In this document: positions 51,394 through 59,844 of the stretch, piece by piece
Position numbering within the stretch: the stretch's first letter is position 1
Layout of the letters: every line of letters starts with the position of its first letter
Notes under the pieces: model-generated
Databases searched by the model: none
What the model was told of the DNA's origin: nothing
The model's input: only the letters and a program-made list of their open reading frames with translations
Program-made: the position numbers and the translations under genes
DNA from: Paraburkholderia acidipaludis NBRC 101816
Lineage (GTDB): Bacteria > Pseudomonadota > Gammaproteobacteria > Burkholderiales > Burkholderiaceae
DNA length: 64,000 bases
Reading direction: 5' to 3'
NCBI RefSeq assembly: GCF_000684975.1
Contig: NZ_BAXZ01000023.1
Span: forward strand, 66,402-130,401

Positions 51394-51468
51394 ATGAACG
51401 AGAAGAGCCACAAGACCGTCCGCGGCGTGCCCATCGTCGTAACGCCGGGCAGCGGGGCGACCCCATGA
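51394..51468 (+). CDS. Mini-ORF overlapping the PIN gene (possible truncated antitoxin or leader)
   Basis: 24 codons, MNEKSHKTVRGVPIVVTPGS then GATP, with TTTGGAG seven bases before ATG 51394. Its stop overlaps the PIN start as ATGA, the usual junction between antitoxin and toxin genes. The frame can also be opened at ATG 51349 or 51334, giving 39 or 44 residues. It is too short to be a full Phd/AbrB antitoxin, and no family is recognised. Confidence 0.4.
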   Translation: MNEKSHKTVRGVPIVVTPGSGATP

Positions 51469-51854
51469 TCGCGCTCGACACCCTGGCCCTGGTGTACTGG
51501 TTGAGCGGGCGCGAGGACCTGAGCGAGACGGCGCGCAACACCATCGAAACCGAATTGAACGGCGGCGACATCCTTATTTCAACGATTACGCTGCTGGACG
51601 TGGCGCAGTTCGTGGAGGACGGCCGGCTCGCGCTGGCGATGGACACGCGCAGCTGGCTTTCGGCGCTGGTGGCGATCGAAGGCGTGCGCACGATACCGGT
51701 GAGTACCGCGATTGCGGCTCGCGCGGCGTCGACCTCTTCGGAGCTGAATTCGCATCAGCGCCTGATTGCCGCAACGGCCTACACGCACGGTTGTGCGCTC
51801 GTGACGCCCGAGGCCCGGATCGGAACTCTGGCTTACGTGGAAACGGTCTGGTGA
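51465..51854 (+). CDS. PIN-domain protein (VapC-like) with altered active site
   Basis: 129 residues from ATG 51465. The start MIALDTLALVYWLSG is the classical PIN opening with the first catalytic Asp at residue 5. Other active-site places deviate: the usual Glu in the second motif appears as Asp (STITLLDVAQFV), the Asp of the DRLIAATA motif is Gln (SHQRLIAATA), and the last acidic site reads TPEARI. VapC toxins are Mg2+-dependent RNases that need these acids, so activity may be weak or lost. No complete antitoxin gene is adjacent; a Phd/YefM gene lies 1.9 kb away. Confidence 0.82.
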   Translation: MIALDTLALVYWLSGREDLSETARNTIETELNGGDILISTITLLDVAQFVEDGRLALAMDTRSWLSALVAIEGVRTIPVSTAIAARAASTSSELNSHQRLIAATAYTHGCALVTPEARIGTLAYVETVW

Positions 51855-51952
51855 CTGGAGGAGAGGTGCCGGGAAAAAGACCGGCAGACCGCAGGTATGG
51901 ATCACGGTCGTGCCGGTTTGAAATGAAGGTACTGCGGAGAAAGTGAAGCAGA

Positions 51953-51983
51953 TGGCATGCCGCATATCACGCACGGCATGCCA
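51953..51983 (-). terminator. Stem-loop downstream of the porin gene
   Basis: A perfect 10-bp stem (TGGCATGCCG at 51953-51962, CGGCATGCCA at 51974-51983, 11-base loop), 14 bases after the porin stop on the minus strand. It is followed by a moderately pyrimidine-rich stretch without a clean U-run; probable terminator or 3' stabiliser. Confidence 0.5.
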
Positions 51984-51996
51984 GTGATGCGGGACT

Positions 51997-53178
51997 TCAG
52001 AACTGCGTCATGATGCCTGCGATCGCGCCGAACTGGCCGCTGCCGTAGTTCGGCGTCTGGCTCGTGCCGCCCTGGTTGGTGTTCGGGCCGTAAGGATCGG
52101 CGTAGCCGTTGCCGAGACCCACGTTCGAGGTTTTGCTGTTCTCCACGTAGGCCAGTTCGGTGTACAGGAACGTGCGCTTCGAGAGGTTATAGGTGCCGGC
52201 CAGCGTGTACATCGTCGCGTTGCCGTTGCCGTTGTTCGCGTTGGCGTGGTACACCGCGCCCGTGAGCGCTACGGCGGCGTTGGCCTGCCAGGCGAGACCG
52301 AGCCATTCGTGGTCCACCGCCGTGACGGGGGTGGCGCCGCCCGGCAGCGTGCCCGGCGTCACGCCGTAGCTGCCGTATGAACCATCGGGAGCGGCCAGAT
52401 GCTGGTAGCCGACGAAGGCCTTGAGCGGGCCCCACGTCAGATTGCCGCCGGCCATGGCCGAGCGCGAATACTGGTAGACGTTGTCGAACTTGCCGTTGGT
52501 GTCGCGCGTTTCGTCGTAGATCGCAAGCAGTTCGAAGCTGCCGCCCGTGTACATCGCCTTGAAGCCGTCGGCGCGGCCCTGGCCGCCGCCCACCTGGGCG
52601 GGACCGCTGCCGCACGGGCTCGAGCTCGACGCGCTGCAGCCCGGTGCACTGTTCCACGACGGGCTGTTGGTGAGTTCGTACTGGCCCTTGAGGGTCAGCC
52701 CGCCCATCGACGGCGACGTGTACTCGGCGCCGTTGCCGGCCTGGGCCCAGTTGCGGCCGCGCACGAGCGTCGCGATGGCGTACTGCTGCATCAGTTGCGG
52801 GTCGATATCCCAGCTGTCCTGCGAGATTTCGCCGGCGCCGATGTTGCCGAGCTTGAAGGTACCGAAGCGGTCGTTGCTGAGACCGACCGTGGCATGGCGG
52901 CCGAAGAGGCTGCCGTTCTGCACGTTGCCGGTCATTGCGCTAAAGCCGCTTTCCAGCTGGAAGATGGCCTTGCTGCCGCCGCCAAGATCTTCGGAGCCCA
53001 ACAGGCCCCACCACGATTCGCCCCAGCCGCCGCTCTGCGCGCCGAACACATTGCCGCCCGGAATGCCGGTGCGGTAGACGAGGCCGTTGTCGATACGGCC
53101 ATACAGCGTGACGCTGCTCTGGGCCTGAGCGCCCGCGGTCAGCGCGAGGAGGGAAAGAGCGATGATGCTTTTTTTCAT
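51997..53178 (-). CDS. Gram-negative trimeric porin (Burkholderia type)
   Basis: 393 residues from ATG 53178. Signal peptide 1-19 (MKKSIIALSLLALTAGAQAQ), then SSVTLYGRIDNGLVY, the start of the OmpC-like porins of betaproteobacteria, and a C-terminal FGAIAGIMTQF ending in Phe, the outer-membrane assembly signal. 'FGRHATVGLSNDRFGTFKLG' is the family's strand 3-4 hallmark. An insertion rich in Ser/Cys/Gly (CSASSSSPCGSG) near residue 190 is probably an external loop with a disulfide. Sited next to the xylose operon it may admit sugars, but porins of this kind are broad. Confidence 0.93.
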   Translation of the reverse strand: MKKSIIALSLLALTAGAQAQSSVTLYGRIDNGLVYRTGIPGGNVFGAQSGGWGESWWGLLGSEDLGGGSKAIFQLESGFSAMTGNVQNGSLFGRHATVGLSNDRFGTFKLGNIGAGEISQDSWDIDPQLMQQYAIATLVRGRNWAQAGNGAEYTSPSMGGLTLKGQYELTNSPSWNSAPGCSASSSSPCGSGPAQVGGGQGRADGFKAMYTGGSFELLAIYDETRDTNGKFDNVYQYSRSAMAGGNLTWGPLKAFVGYQHLAAPDGSYGSYGVTPGTLPGGATPVTAVDHEWLGLAWQANAAVALTGAVYHANANNGNGNATMYTLAGTYNLSKRTFLYTELAYVENSKTSNVGLGNGYADPYGPNTNQGGTSQTPNYGSGQFGAIAGIMTQF

Positions 53179-53768
53179 GTTGAACCTGTAGCTCGTTGTC
53201 TCGTCCATGGTCGAAAGTCTGTTTTGGTAATACGGGATGTGAAAGCGCTCGTGAGCGTTTCGAGCGAGATTCTAGACAGCCAGATATCAAGGACTGCTAC
53301 TTTGACGGGTCAGGAAAACGCTGACGAAAATCCGCTTGCCAAGCGCGTGCAACGCCGCGCGGTTTTAGTGTGGTCAGATTGTCTGGTCGCATTTCGCCGG
53401 GAGGTAAAGGACGCCGTTTCACGCGATTCGGCCAAGGTCCGCTGAAGGCGGGCGCGGCGGGGCGGAGCGGCGCTTGGGCTCGCGCTGCATGGCACGAACT
53501 GCACAAGGCTTGTTGCAGATGAACAACGCGCATGAACGGGGCGTGGGAACGGCGCTGCGCGATATCGCCGAAGGTTTACCGGAAATGATCAGTTATGCTG
53601 ATGACTATGTTTCGGTTCGGGTCAGTGCCAGGAGATCTTTGGGGTTCTCCCGCAGCCTGAAAATTTTGTCCGCAGGGCGCCGTATGATATCGTCACGTTA
53701 CCGATAACAAAGCGCCGGCCCGATAAGGTAGAAGGCGTGTAATACGGACAAAGGACAGGAGATAGACA
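53179..53768. promoter_or_regulatory. 590-base gene-poor region between porin and antitoxin genes
   Basis: No convincing gene; a 77-codon plus-strand frame at 53474 resembles nothing and has no good start. It holds a near-palindrome (53242-53260, AAAGCGCTCGTGAGCGTTT) 64 bases before the porin start, a direct repeat of TGGTC (53371-53375 and 53384-53388), and GTTACCGATAAC at 53697-53708, 61 bases before the antitoxin start. The first and last look like LacI-type operators. Confidence 0.45.
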
Positions 53769-53969
53769 GTGGAGCGACGGGTGTCGAAGGCGGTGTTCAA
53801 AGCGAAGGCCTGCGAACTGTTCAGGCAGGTGGAGACCTTGGGGGAAAGCCTGATCGTCACGGACCACGGGCAGCCCACGATCGAGATCCGGCGCTATGCG
53901 GGCCGTCGCAAGCAGCCTATTGCGGCGCTGCGTGAGGCCATCATCCACTTCAATCCGGAGTCGCGCTGA
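53769..53969 (+). CDS. Phd/YefM-family antitoxin, orphan
   Basis: 66 residues from a GTG at 53769, with AGGAGA six bases upstream. Typical N-terminal DNA-binding part of Phd/YefM antitoxins: RVSKAVFKAKACELFRQVET, then LGESLIVTDHGQPTIEIRRY. The C-terminal tail (RKQPIAALREAIIHFNPES) would wrap the partner toxin. No toxin gene follows; the next gene is on the opposite strand. Antitoxins with this sequence type usually precede a PIN toxin, and the closest PIN gene lies 1.9 kb upstream beyond the porin. Confidence 0.85.
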   Translation: MERRVSKAVFKAKACELFRQVETLGESLIVTDHGQPTIEIRRYAGRRKQPIAALREAIIHFNPESR

Positions 53970-54029
53970 GCCGGTCGCGTTCCCGCCTGTTCCGCCTGGG
54001 AGGCGGGATGACCAGCGCGCTCGCGACCG

Positions 54030-54048
54030 GCGCCGGTTCAGCCGGCGC
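54030..54048 (+). terminator. Candidate terminator at the antitoxin/LacI junction
   Basis: GCGCCGG (54030-54036) and CCGGCGC (54042-54048) form a 7-bp stem with a 5-base loop followed by GGCTTTTG on the plus strand. It overlaps the end of the LacI gene and could end antitoxin transcripts. A second hairpin (CCCGCCT/AGGCGGG, 53982-54007) lies just before it. Confidence 0.35.
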
Positions 54049-55090
54049 GGCTTTTGCGCGCAGCCGCCGTTTGCCGCTGACCGAACGGCGCGGGGCCGGT
54101 GGAATTGCGCACGACGAGCTCCGCAGGAAACGTCGTGCGCTGCGACGCCGTGTCGAGCCCGCTGATCTGCGCGAGCAGCGTATTGACCGCGGAACTCGCC
54201 ATTTGCTGAAAGGGCTGGCGCACGGTCGTCAGCGCCGGATGAAACTGCTCGGCCATCGGAATGTCGTCGAAGCCGATCACGGAAATATCCTTCGGAACGC
54301 GCAATCCGGCCTCGCGTGCGGCCGCGATGACGCCGAACGCGCTCTGGTCGTTGGCCGTAAAGACGGCGGTGGGCGGATTGGGCTGGTCGAGCAGGCCGGA
54401 GGCTACCTCGAACGCCGTGATCTGCGAGAGATCGCCGGTGACGATCAGTTCGGGGTCGTGCGGCAGGCCATGCCGGGCCAGCGTGTCGTGATAGCCGCGC
54501 TGGCGGTCGCGCACGCCTTCGATCGCTTCGTCGCCGCCGAGAAACGCAATGCGCTTGTGCCCGAGTTCGACCAGATGCTCCACGGCCATGCAGGCGCCGC
54601 CGTAGTTATCTACGGAGACCGAAGGAAAACGGTTCAGCGTGCCGCGCTGATCCACCACGACCACGGGCACGTTGGCCGCGGCGAGCGAATCGAGGCACAT
54701 CGTCTCGCGCGGCAGGATCGCGATCAGGCCATCGGAAAACTGGCGCACGAGCTTGAGCACTTCCGGGTGCGAGCGGCTGTCGTCGGAGACGGTATAGACC
54801 AGCACCTCGCAACCGGCCGCACGCGCCGCGCGTCCTGCGCCGAGTATCAGTTCGCTTGCGAACTGCGTGTCGAGCGTGGGCGTGATGATGCCGATAATGC
54901 CGTTCTGGCCGCCCGAGAGTTTTTGCGCGGTGCGGTTGACGACATAGCCGATGTCGGAGGCGATGCGGACCACTTCGTCGCGCGTTTCGCGCGAGACGCC
55001 GGAGCGTCCGTTCAGTGCGCGCGACGCGGTCATCTGCGAAACGCCAGCCAGTCGCGCGACGTCTGCCAGCGTGGGGTTTTGCTTGGTCAT
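54038..55090 (-). CDS. LacI-family repressor of the xylose operon
   Basis: 350 residues. DNA-binding headpiece at residues 6-60: TLADVARLAGVSQMTASRAL followed by the hinge helix RTAQKLSGG. The core is a periplasmic-binding-like ligand domain (IIGIITPTLDTQFASELILG, VVVVDQRGTLNRFPSVSVDN, FTANDQSAFGVIAAAREAGL, VIGFDDIPMAEQFHPALTTV). It is divergent from the xylo-oligosaccharide operon over 310 bases rich in TAACGTTA-like repeats, its probable operators. The effector is probably xylose or a xylo-oligosaccharide. Confidence 0.92.
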   Translation of the reverse strand: MTKQNPTLADVARLAGVSQMTASRALNGRSGVSRETRDEVVRIASDIGYVVNRTAQKLSGGQNGIIGIITPTLDTQFASELILGAGRAARAAGCEVLVYTVSDDSRSHPEVLKLVRQFSDGLIAILPRETMCLDSLAAANVPVVVVDQRGTLNRFPSVSVDNYGGACMAVEHLVELGHKRIAFLGGDEAIEGVRDRQRGYHDTLARHGLPHDPELIVTGDLSQITAFEVASGLLDQPNPPTAVFTANDQSAFGVIAAAREAGLRVPKDISVIGFDDIPMAEQFHPALTTVRQPFQQMASSAVNTLLAQISGLDTASQRTTFPAELVVRNSTGPAPFGQRQTAAARKSRAG

Positions 55091-55400
55091 GCCGTGACGA
55101 GCTTGTTGGTAAGTAAGTTAGCGTCGGCCTTGAGGCCGTTAGCGATATCGTTATTTCGGAAGGTATTCTAACAGAACCGGAACGGCGAGCAACCGGGCTC
55201 ACTCCAATGGGTCTTACGGCCTTTCCTGCAGCCCTATTGCGGGGAAGCCGGCATGATGGCGTGAGCCTGGGAGAAGCAGGGCATGGTTGCGGGTTAACCC
55301 CCTCTGGCGAGAGCCGAACGATATAACTACCATTTCGTAACGTTAAGGCTAACGTTCCTAACGTAGATTAACCCACAAGACGAACGACAGGAGACATCAG
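55091..55400. promoter_or_regulatory. Divergent control region of LacI gene and xylose operon
   Basis: 310 bases without a gene. Near the LacI start: GTTAGCGATATCGTTA (55138-55153), an imperfect palindrome. Near the operon start: TAACGTTA (55338-55345, perfect palindrome) followed by GCTAACGTTC and CTAACGTAG repeats up to 55367. The shared core TAACG/CGTTA at both ends suggests two operators for the same LacI-type repressor, allowing autoregulation and possible looping. Confidence 0.6.
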
Positions 55401-56684
55401 ATGGCGTATGCGGTGGTATCGAAGAGGGCGATGGGCGCGGCGGCGCTGCTTTCATCGCTGACCTTGGGTGGCGTGGCCCACGCGCAGGATGCGAAGGTGA
55501 TCACGACGTGGGATCAGCAGACCAATGTGTCGTCGAGCAAGATCCTGCGGGACGCGTCCGATCGTTTCGAGAAGGCGAACCCGGGCTACAAGGTCGAGAA
55601 CTCGCACATCCTGAACGATGCCTACAAGACCAAGCTGAAAGTCGCGTTCGGCGCCAACCAGCCGCCGTGCGTGTTCGCAACGTGGGGCGGCGGCCCGCTG
55701 CATGAGTACGTGAAGTCCGGCCAGGTGGTCGATCTCACGCCGTATCTGCAGAAGGACCCGTCATACCGCGATCGTTTCCTGCCGGCCTCGTGGAGCGCGG
55801 TGACGTTCGACGGCAAGACGTATGGCGTGGCGGCCGAAAACGCCTCGGCGGCGGTGATCTTCTACAACAAGGACCTCTTCCAGCAATACGGCCTCACGCC
55901 GCCCAAGACCTGGGACGATCTGATGCACGTAGTAAAGGTGCTCACGTCGCACGGCGTCGCACCGTTCGCGCTGGCGAACAAGAACAAGTGGACCGGTTCG
56001 ATGTACTACATGTATCTCGTCGACCGCATCGGCGGCCCGCAGGTCGTGCGCGACGCGGTGGCCGGCACCGGCAAGGGCTTCGGCGATCCGGCGTTCGTCG
56101 AGGCGGGCAAGTACATCCAGCAGCTCGTGAAGGCGGGCGGGTTCGCACAGGGCTACAACGGCCTCGATTACGACGTCGGCGCCTCGCGCCGCCTGCTGTA
56201 CTCGGGCCGCGCCGCGATGGAGCTGATGGGCGGCTGGGAAGCGTCGACGATCGCCAACGAAGACCCGGCTTTTTCGAAGAAGCTCGACTTCTTCCCGTTC
56301 CCGAGCGTGCCGGGCGGCAAGGGCGACCCGCGCGACGTGATCGGCACGGTGGGCGACGGCTTCCTGAGTATTTCGACCGAGTGCAAGTATCCGGAGCAGG
56401 CGTTCAAGCTGATCCAGGCGCTGACCGACGATCAATCGATGCAGGCGCGCGTGGGCGACCACAAGATTCCGCCGATCAAGAACGTGCAGATCGACGATCC
56501 GTTCCTCAAGCGTCTGCAGGCCCTGATCGTGGACGCGCCGAACGTCCAGCTCTGGTATGACCAGGCATTGCCGCCGGCCCTTGGCGAGCTGCACAAGGAC
56601 ACCACGCAGTCGCTGTTCGGCCTTTCGCTGACGCCTGAGGCCGCCGCGCAGCAGATGGAAGCCGCCGCGAAAGCGGGTAGCTGA
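55401..56684 (+). CDS. CUT1 ABC importer sugar-binding protein of the xylose operon
   Basis: 427 residues. A signal peptide ends around residue 29 (LGGVAHAQ) before DAKVITTWDQQ. The mature protein is a family-1 solute-binding protein (CVFATWGGGPLHEYVKSGQV, AAVIFYNKDLFQQYGLTPPK, AMELMGGWEASTIANEDPAF). With GH3 and xylose-oxidising enzymes downstream, the cargo is probably xylose-containing oligosaccharides. A strong hairpin follows the gene. Confidence 0.92.
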   Translation: MAYAVVSKRAMGAAALLSSLTLGGVAHAQDAKVITTWDQQTNVSSSKILRDASDRFEKANPGYKVENSHILNDAYKTKLKVAFGANQPPCVFATWGGGPLHEYVKSGQVVDLTPYLQKDPSYRDRFLPASWSAVTFDGKTYGVAAENASAAVIFYNKDLFQQYGLTPPKTWDDLMHVVKVLTSHGVAPFALANKNKWTGSMYYMYLVDRIGGPQVVRDAVAGTGKGFGDPAFVEAGKYIQQLVKAGGFAQGYNGLDYDVGASRRLLYSGRAAMELMGGWEASTIANEDPAFSKKLDFFPFPSVPGGKGDPRDVIGTVGDGFLSISTECKYPEQAFKLIQALTDDQSMQARVGDHKIPPIKNVQIDDPFLKRLQALIVDAPNVQLWYDQALPPALGELHKDTTQSLFGLSLTPEAAAQQMEAAAKAGS

Positions 56685-56715
56685 TCGACAGAGACAGACC
56701 GTCCCACAGGAAAGT

Positions 56716-56746
56716 CCTGCCGGCGCCGTCAAAAAGCGCCGGCAGG
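56716..56746 (+). promoter_or_regulatory. Hairpin between binding-protein and permease genes
   Basis: A perfect 11-bp stem, CCTGCCGGCGC (56716-56726) and GCGCCGGCAGG (56736-56746), with a 9-base A-rich loop. No U-run follows. Same place (just after the binding-protein gene) and form as the ytfQ-ytfR hairpin. Confidence 0.65.
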
Positions 56747-56757
56747 CAGACAAGCAC

Positions 56758-57675
56758 GTGAACATCGTCCTTTCCGCCGTACCCGAACGCCGTCTGCGCA
56801 TCTCGACGCAAGGGCTCGTCGCCGCCGCGTTTCTCGCGCCCGCGATTGTGCTGCTCGCGGTGTTCCTGCTCTATCCGCTCGTCTCCAGCCTGCGGCTTTC
56901 GCTGCTCGACTGGAACGGTCTGGGCAGCAACGCCCGCTTCGTGGGGCTCTCGAACTGGGCTCGTCTTGTGCGCGATACCGTGTTCTGGCAGGCGTTCGCG
57001 AACAACGTGATCCTTGCCGTGACGTCGATCGTCGTCGAGCTGCCCATCGCGCTCGCACTGGCCGTGCTGCTGGAAAAAGCCGGGCGCGGCTCGCGCCTGC
57101 TGAAAATTCTTTACTTCCTGCCGCTGCTCATGTCGAGCGTCGCGATCGGCGTGCTGTTCAAGAACGTCTACGATCCGAACTTCGGACCACTCAATGTCGG
57201 GTTGCGCGCACTCGGGCTCGACGCGCTCGCACAGGACTGGCTAGGCGACCCGCATCTCTCGCTCGCCTCGACCATTGCCGTGATCTGCTGGCAGAACACG
57301 CCGTTCTACATGATCCTGTTTCTCGCGGGCCTCTCGTCGATGCCCGCCGAGGTCAACGAGGCCGCGCGGCTCGACGGCGCTTCCGAATGGACCATCTTCT
57401 GGCGCATCAAGCTGCCGCATCTGCAGGGCACCGTGCGTACCGCGGTGCTGCTCTCCGTGCTCGGCTCGCTGCGTTACTTCGACCTCATCTATGTGATGAC
57501 GGGGGGCGGGCCGGAGGGTTCGTCGGAACTGATGGCCACGTATATGTACCGCACCGTGTTCAGCTCGTTTCAGCTTGGCTACGGCAGCACGATCGGCTCG
57601 GCGATGTTCATCATCGTCTGCGCGGTCGCCGCGGTGTCGCTGCGTTTCACGCGCCGCTATGCAACCGAGGTGTGA
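56758..57675 (+). CDS. CUT1 ABC importer permease, MalF type
   Basis: 305 residues starting at GTG 56758. Six helices beginning at residue 19 (AAFLAPAIVLLAVFLLYPLV). EAA loop: AEVNEAARLDGASEWTIFWR. It partners with the MalG-type permease three bases downstream. The start codon is only 11 bases from the upstream hairpin, whose base could hide the ribosome site and reduce translation. Confidence 0.91.
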   Translation: MNIVLSAVPERRLRISTQGLVAAAFLAPAIVLLAVFLLYPLVSSLRLSLLDWNGLGSNARFVGLSNWARLVRDTVFWQAFANNVILAVTSIVVELPIALALAVLLEKAGRGSRLLKILYFLPLLMSSVAIGVLFKNVYDPNFGPLNVGLRALGLDALAQDWLGDPHLSLASTIAVICWQNTPFYMILFLAGLSSMPAEVNEAARLDGASEWTIFWRIKLPHLQGTVRTAVLLSVLGSLRYFDLIYVMTGGGPEGSSELMATYMYRTVFSSFQLGYGSTIGSAMFIIVCAVAAVSLRFTRRYATEV

Positions 57676-57678
57676 GCC

Positions 57679-58518
57679 ATGACGACGAAAGCGCTTCGCA
57701 TTCCGAACCTGCGCGTGGGCGTGCCGCTGCTGGCCTTGATCTGGCTGGCCGTCACCACGCTGCCGTTTCTTTTCGTAGTCGCAACGAGTCTCAAGACCCA
57801 GGACGAGACCTATTCGTTGCCGGTCTGGGCACCGCCCGCGCACCTGTACTTCGGCAATTATGCCGCGGTGCTTGAAGGGCCGTATTTCACGTACTTCCGC
57901 AACAGCGTGTTCGTGGTGGGTGTTTCCGTGGTGCTGATCGTGCTGGTGAGCGCGATGGCCGCGTATGCCTTCGCGCGCATGAAATTCGCGCTGAACAAGA
58001 TGCTTTTCGGGCTCGTGGTGGCGGGCATGATCGTGCCGCTGCATGCCACGCTCGTACCGATCTATCTGCTTACGCGCAATCTGGGCCTCTACGACACGCC
58101 GTTTGCGCTGATCGGCCCGTATGTCGCGCTCAGCCTGCCGGTGTCGATCTTCATCCTCTCCGAGTTCATGCGGCAGATTCCGCGCGAGCTGGAGGAGGCG
58201 GCGGAACTCGACGGCTGCGGTCCGTTCAGCATTTTCTGGCGCATCTTCCTGCCGCTCTCGGGGCCGGGGCTTGCCACGGTTGCGATCTACAACGGCATCG
58301 GCCTGTGGAACGAATTCATCTTCGCCTACATGCTCACTTCCACGCCCGAGCATCGCACGCTGCCGCTCGCCATCTGGGACTTCCAGGGCCAGTACTCGTC
58401 CAACGTGCCGGCAATGCTGGCGGTCGTCACGCTGACCTCGCTGCCGCTGATCGTCGCCTACGCATTTGGCCAGGAGCGCGTGATCAAGGGCATGATGGCC
58501 GGATCGCTGAAGGGCTGA
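57679..58518 (+). CDS. CUT1 ABC importer permease, MalG type
   Basis: 279 residues. Helices begin at residue 13 (VPLLALIWLAVTTLPFLFVV). EAA loop: RELEEAAELDGCGPFSIFWR. Forms the channel with the MalF-type protein; next gene is the ATPase, so this importer is complete. Confidence 0.91.
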   Translation: MTTKALRIPNLRVGVPLLALIWLAVTTLPFLFVVATSLKTQDETYSLPVWAPPAHLYFGNYAAVLEGPYFTYFRNSVFVVGVSVVLIVLVSAMAAYAFARMKFALNKMLFGLVVAGMIVPLHATLVPIYLLTRNLGLYDTPFALIGPYVALSLPVSIFILSEFMRQIPRELEEAAELDGCGPFSIFWRIFLPLSGPGLATVAIYNGIGLWNEFIFAYMLTSTPEHRTLPLAIWDFQGQYSSNVPAMLAVVTLTSLPLIVAYAFGQERVIKGMMAGSLKG

Positions 58519-58594
58519 CGCGCAACAGCACAAAGCGCACGAGACGAAACCGCGCGGCCCCGCGGCCCGCCTACCGAACTTCGCAGAACACGAC

Positions 58595-59722
58595 ATGGCA
58601 AGCATTTCCCTCACGAACGTACAGAAGGCCTATGCGAATGGCCACGCGGTGATCCGCAACGCGAACCTCGAAATCGGCAAGAACGAGTTCTGCGTCTTTC
58701 TGGGGCCCTCCGGCTGCGGCAAGTCCACGCTGCTGCGCATGATCGCGGGTCTCGAATCGATCACGGGCGGCGAGCTGCATATCGACGGTCAACGGATGAA
58801 CGACGTCCTGCCCGCGAAACGCCGCGTCGCGATGGTGTTCCAGAACTACGCGCTCTATCCGCACATGAGCGTCTACGAAAACATGGCGTTCGGCCTGCGC
58901 CAGGCGAAGATGAACAAGTCGCTGATCGACGAGAAGGTCCGGCGCGCCGCCGCGGCGCTGCAGCTCGACGCGCTGCTCGAGCGGCGTCCCGCCGCGCTTT
59001 CGGGTGGGCAGCGCCAGCGTGTGGCGATCGGGCGCGCGATCGTGCGCGAACCGGGCGTGTTCCTGTTCGACGAGCCGCTCTCGAACCTCGACGCGGCGTT
59101 GCGCGTACAGACGCGCACGGAGATCGCACGGCTGCACCGCGAGTTCCGCGAGGCCAGTGCCGTGTACGTCACGCACGACCAGGTGGAAGCGATGGCGCTG
59201 GCCGACCGCATCGTGCTGCTGCAGACCGGCGCGAACATGGAGCGGCACGGCAGCATCGCCCAGGTGGGGGCGCCGCTCGATCTGTACCACCATCCGAAGA
59301 GCCGTTTCGTGGCCGGTTTCATCGGCTCCCCGAAAATGAACTTTTTCGCGGGAACGGTGGCGGCGGCCGACGAAGGCGGCGTGGTGATCGCGCTGGCAAG
59401 CGGCGAGCGCGTGCGTGCCCGGGTGGAGGCGGCGGGTGCGAGCGTCGGCATGAAGGTGACGCTTGGCGTGCGCCCCGAACATCTGCGCCTGGCTGTGGAC
59501 GCCGGCAACGAGCAGACGCTGGCTTGCCGGGTGAGGCTGGTCGAGCGCATGGGCGAACACAGCTACGTGCACGCGGAGCCATTGGCTCACGACGCGGGTC
59601 CGTTGATCGCGAAGATCGCGGGCGACAGCACGCTAAGTGACGGCGATACGGTCAATCTCGCGTTGCCGGCCGAGTCGTGTCACGTGTTCGATGACCGCGA
59701 TATGGCGTTGAAGCGGCGTTGA
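58595..59722 (+). CDS. CUT1 ABC importer ATPase, MsmK/UgpC type
   Basis: 375 residues. ABC domain: Walker A GPSGCGKST (about residues 36-44), Q-loop MVFQNYALYPHMSV, signature LSGGQRQRVAIGRAI, Walker B VFLFDEPLSNLDA, switch His in VYVTHDQVEAM. The C-terminal 120 residues form the regulatory MalK/TOBE domain. ATPases of this type often serve several CUT1 importers in one cell; the GH127 importer at 5588-8727 has no ATPase and may use this one (inference). Confidence 0.93.
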   Translation: MASISLTNVQKAYANGHAVIRNANLEIGKNEFCVFLGPSGCGKSTLLRMIAGLESITGGELHIDGQRMNDVLPAKRRVAMVFQNYALYPHMSVYENMAFGLRQAKMNKSLIDEKVRRAAAALQLDALLERRPAALSGGQRQRVAIGRAIVREPGVFLFDEPLSNLDAALRVQTRTEIARLHREFREASAVYVTHDQVEAMALADRIVLLQTGANMERHGSIAQVGAPLDLYHHPKSRFVAGFIGSPKMNFFAGTVAAADEGGVVIALASGERVRARVEAAGASVGMKVTLGVRPEHLRLAVDAGNEQTLACRVRLVERMGEHSYVHAEPLAHDAGPLIAKIAGDSTLSDGDTVNLALPAESCHVFDDRDMALKRR

Positions 59723-59844
59723 GCCGTCTCGCCTGAGTTTTCTGGTGTTTGCTCAAGGGCGAACATCGTGATCGGTCAATCAGTCATACTAATCGTATAG
59801 GCGCCTCCCGGCTGCCTGCGAACCCTATTGTCAGGAGTGAATGG

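Noticed and set aside
53474..53707. 77-codon plus-strand frame in the porin-antitoxin gap
   Set aside because: No ribosome site, no recognisable pattern, and it runs over a likely operator.
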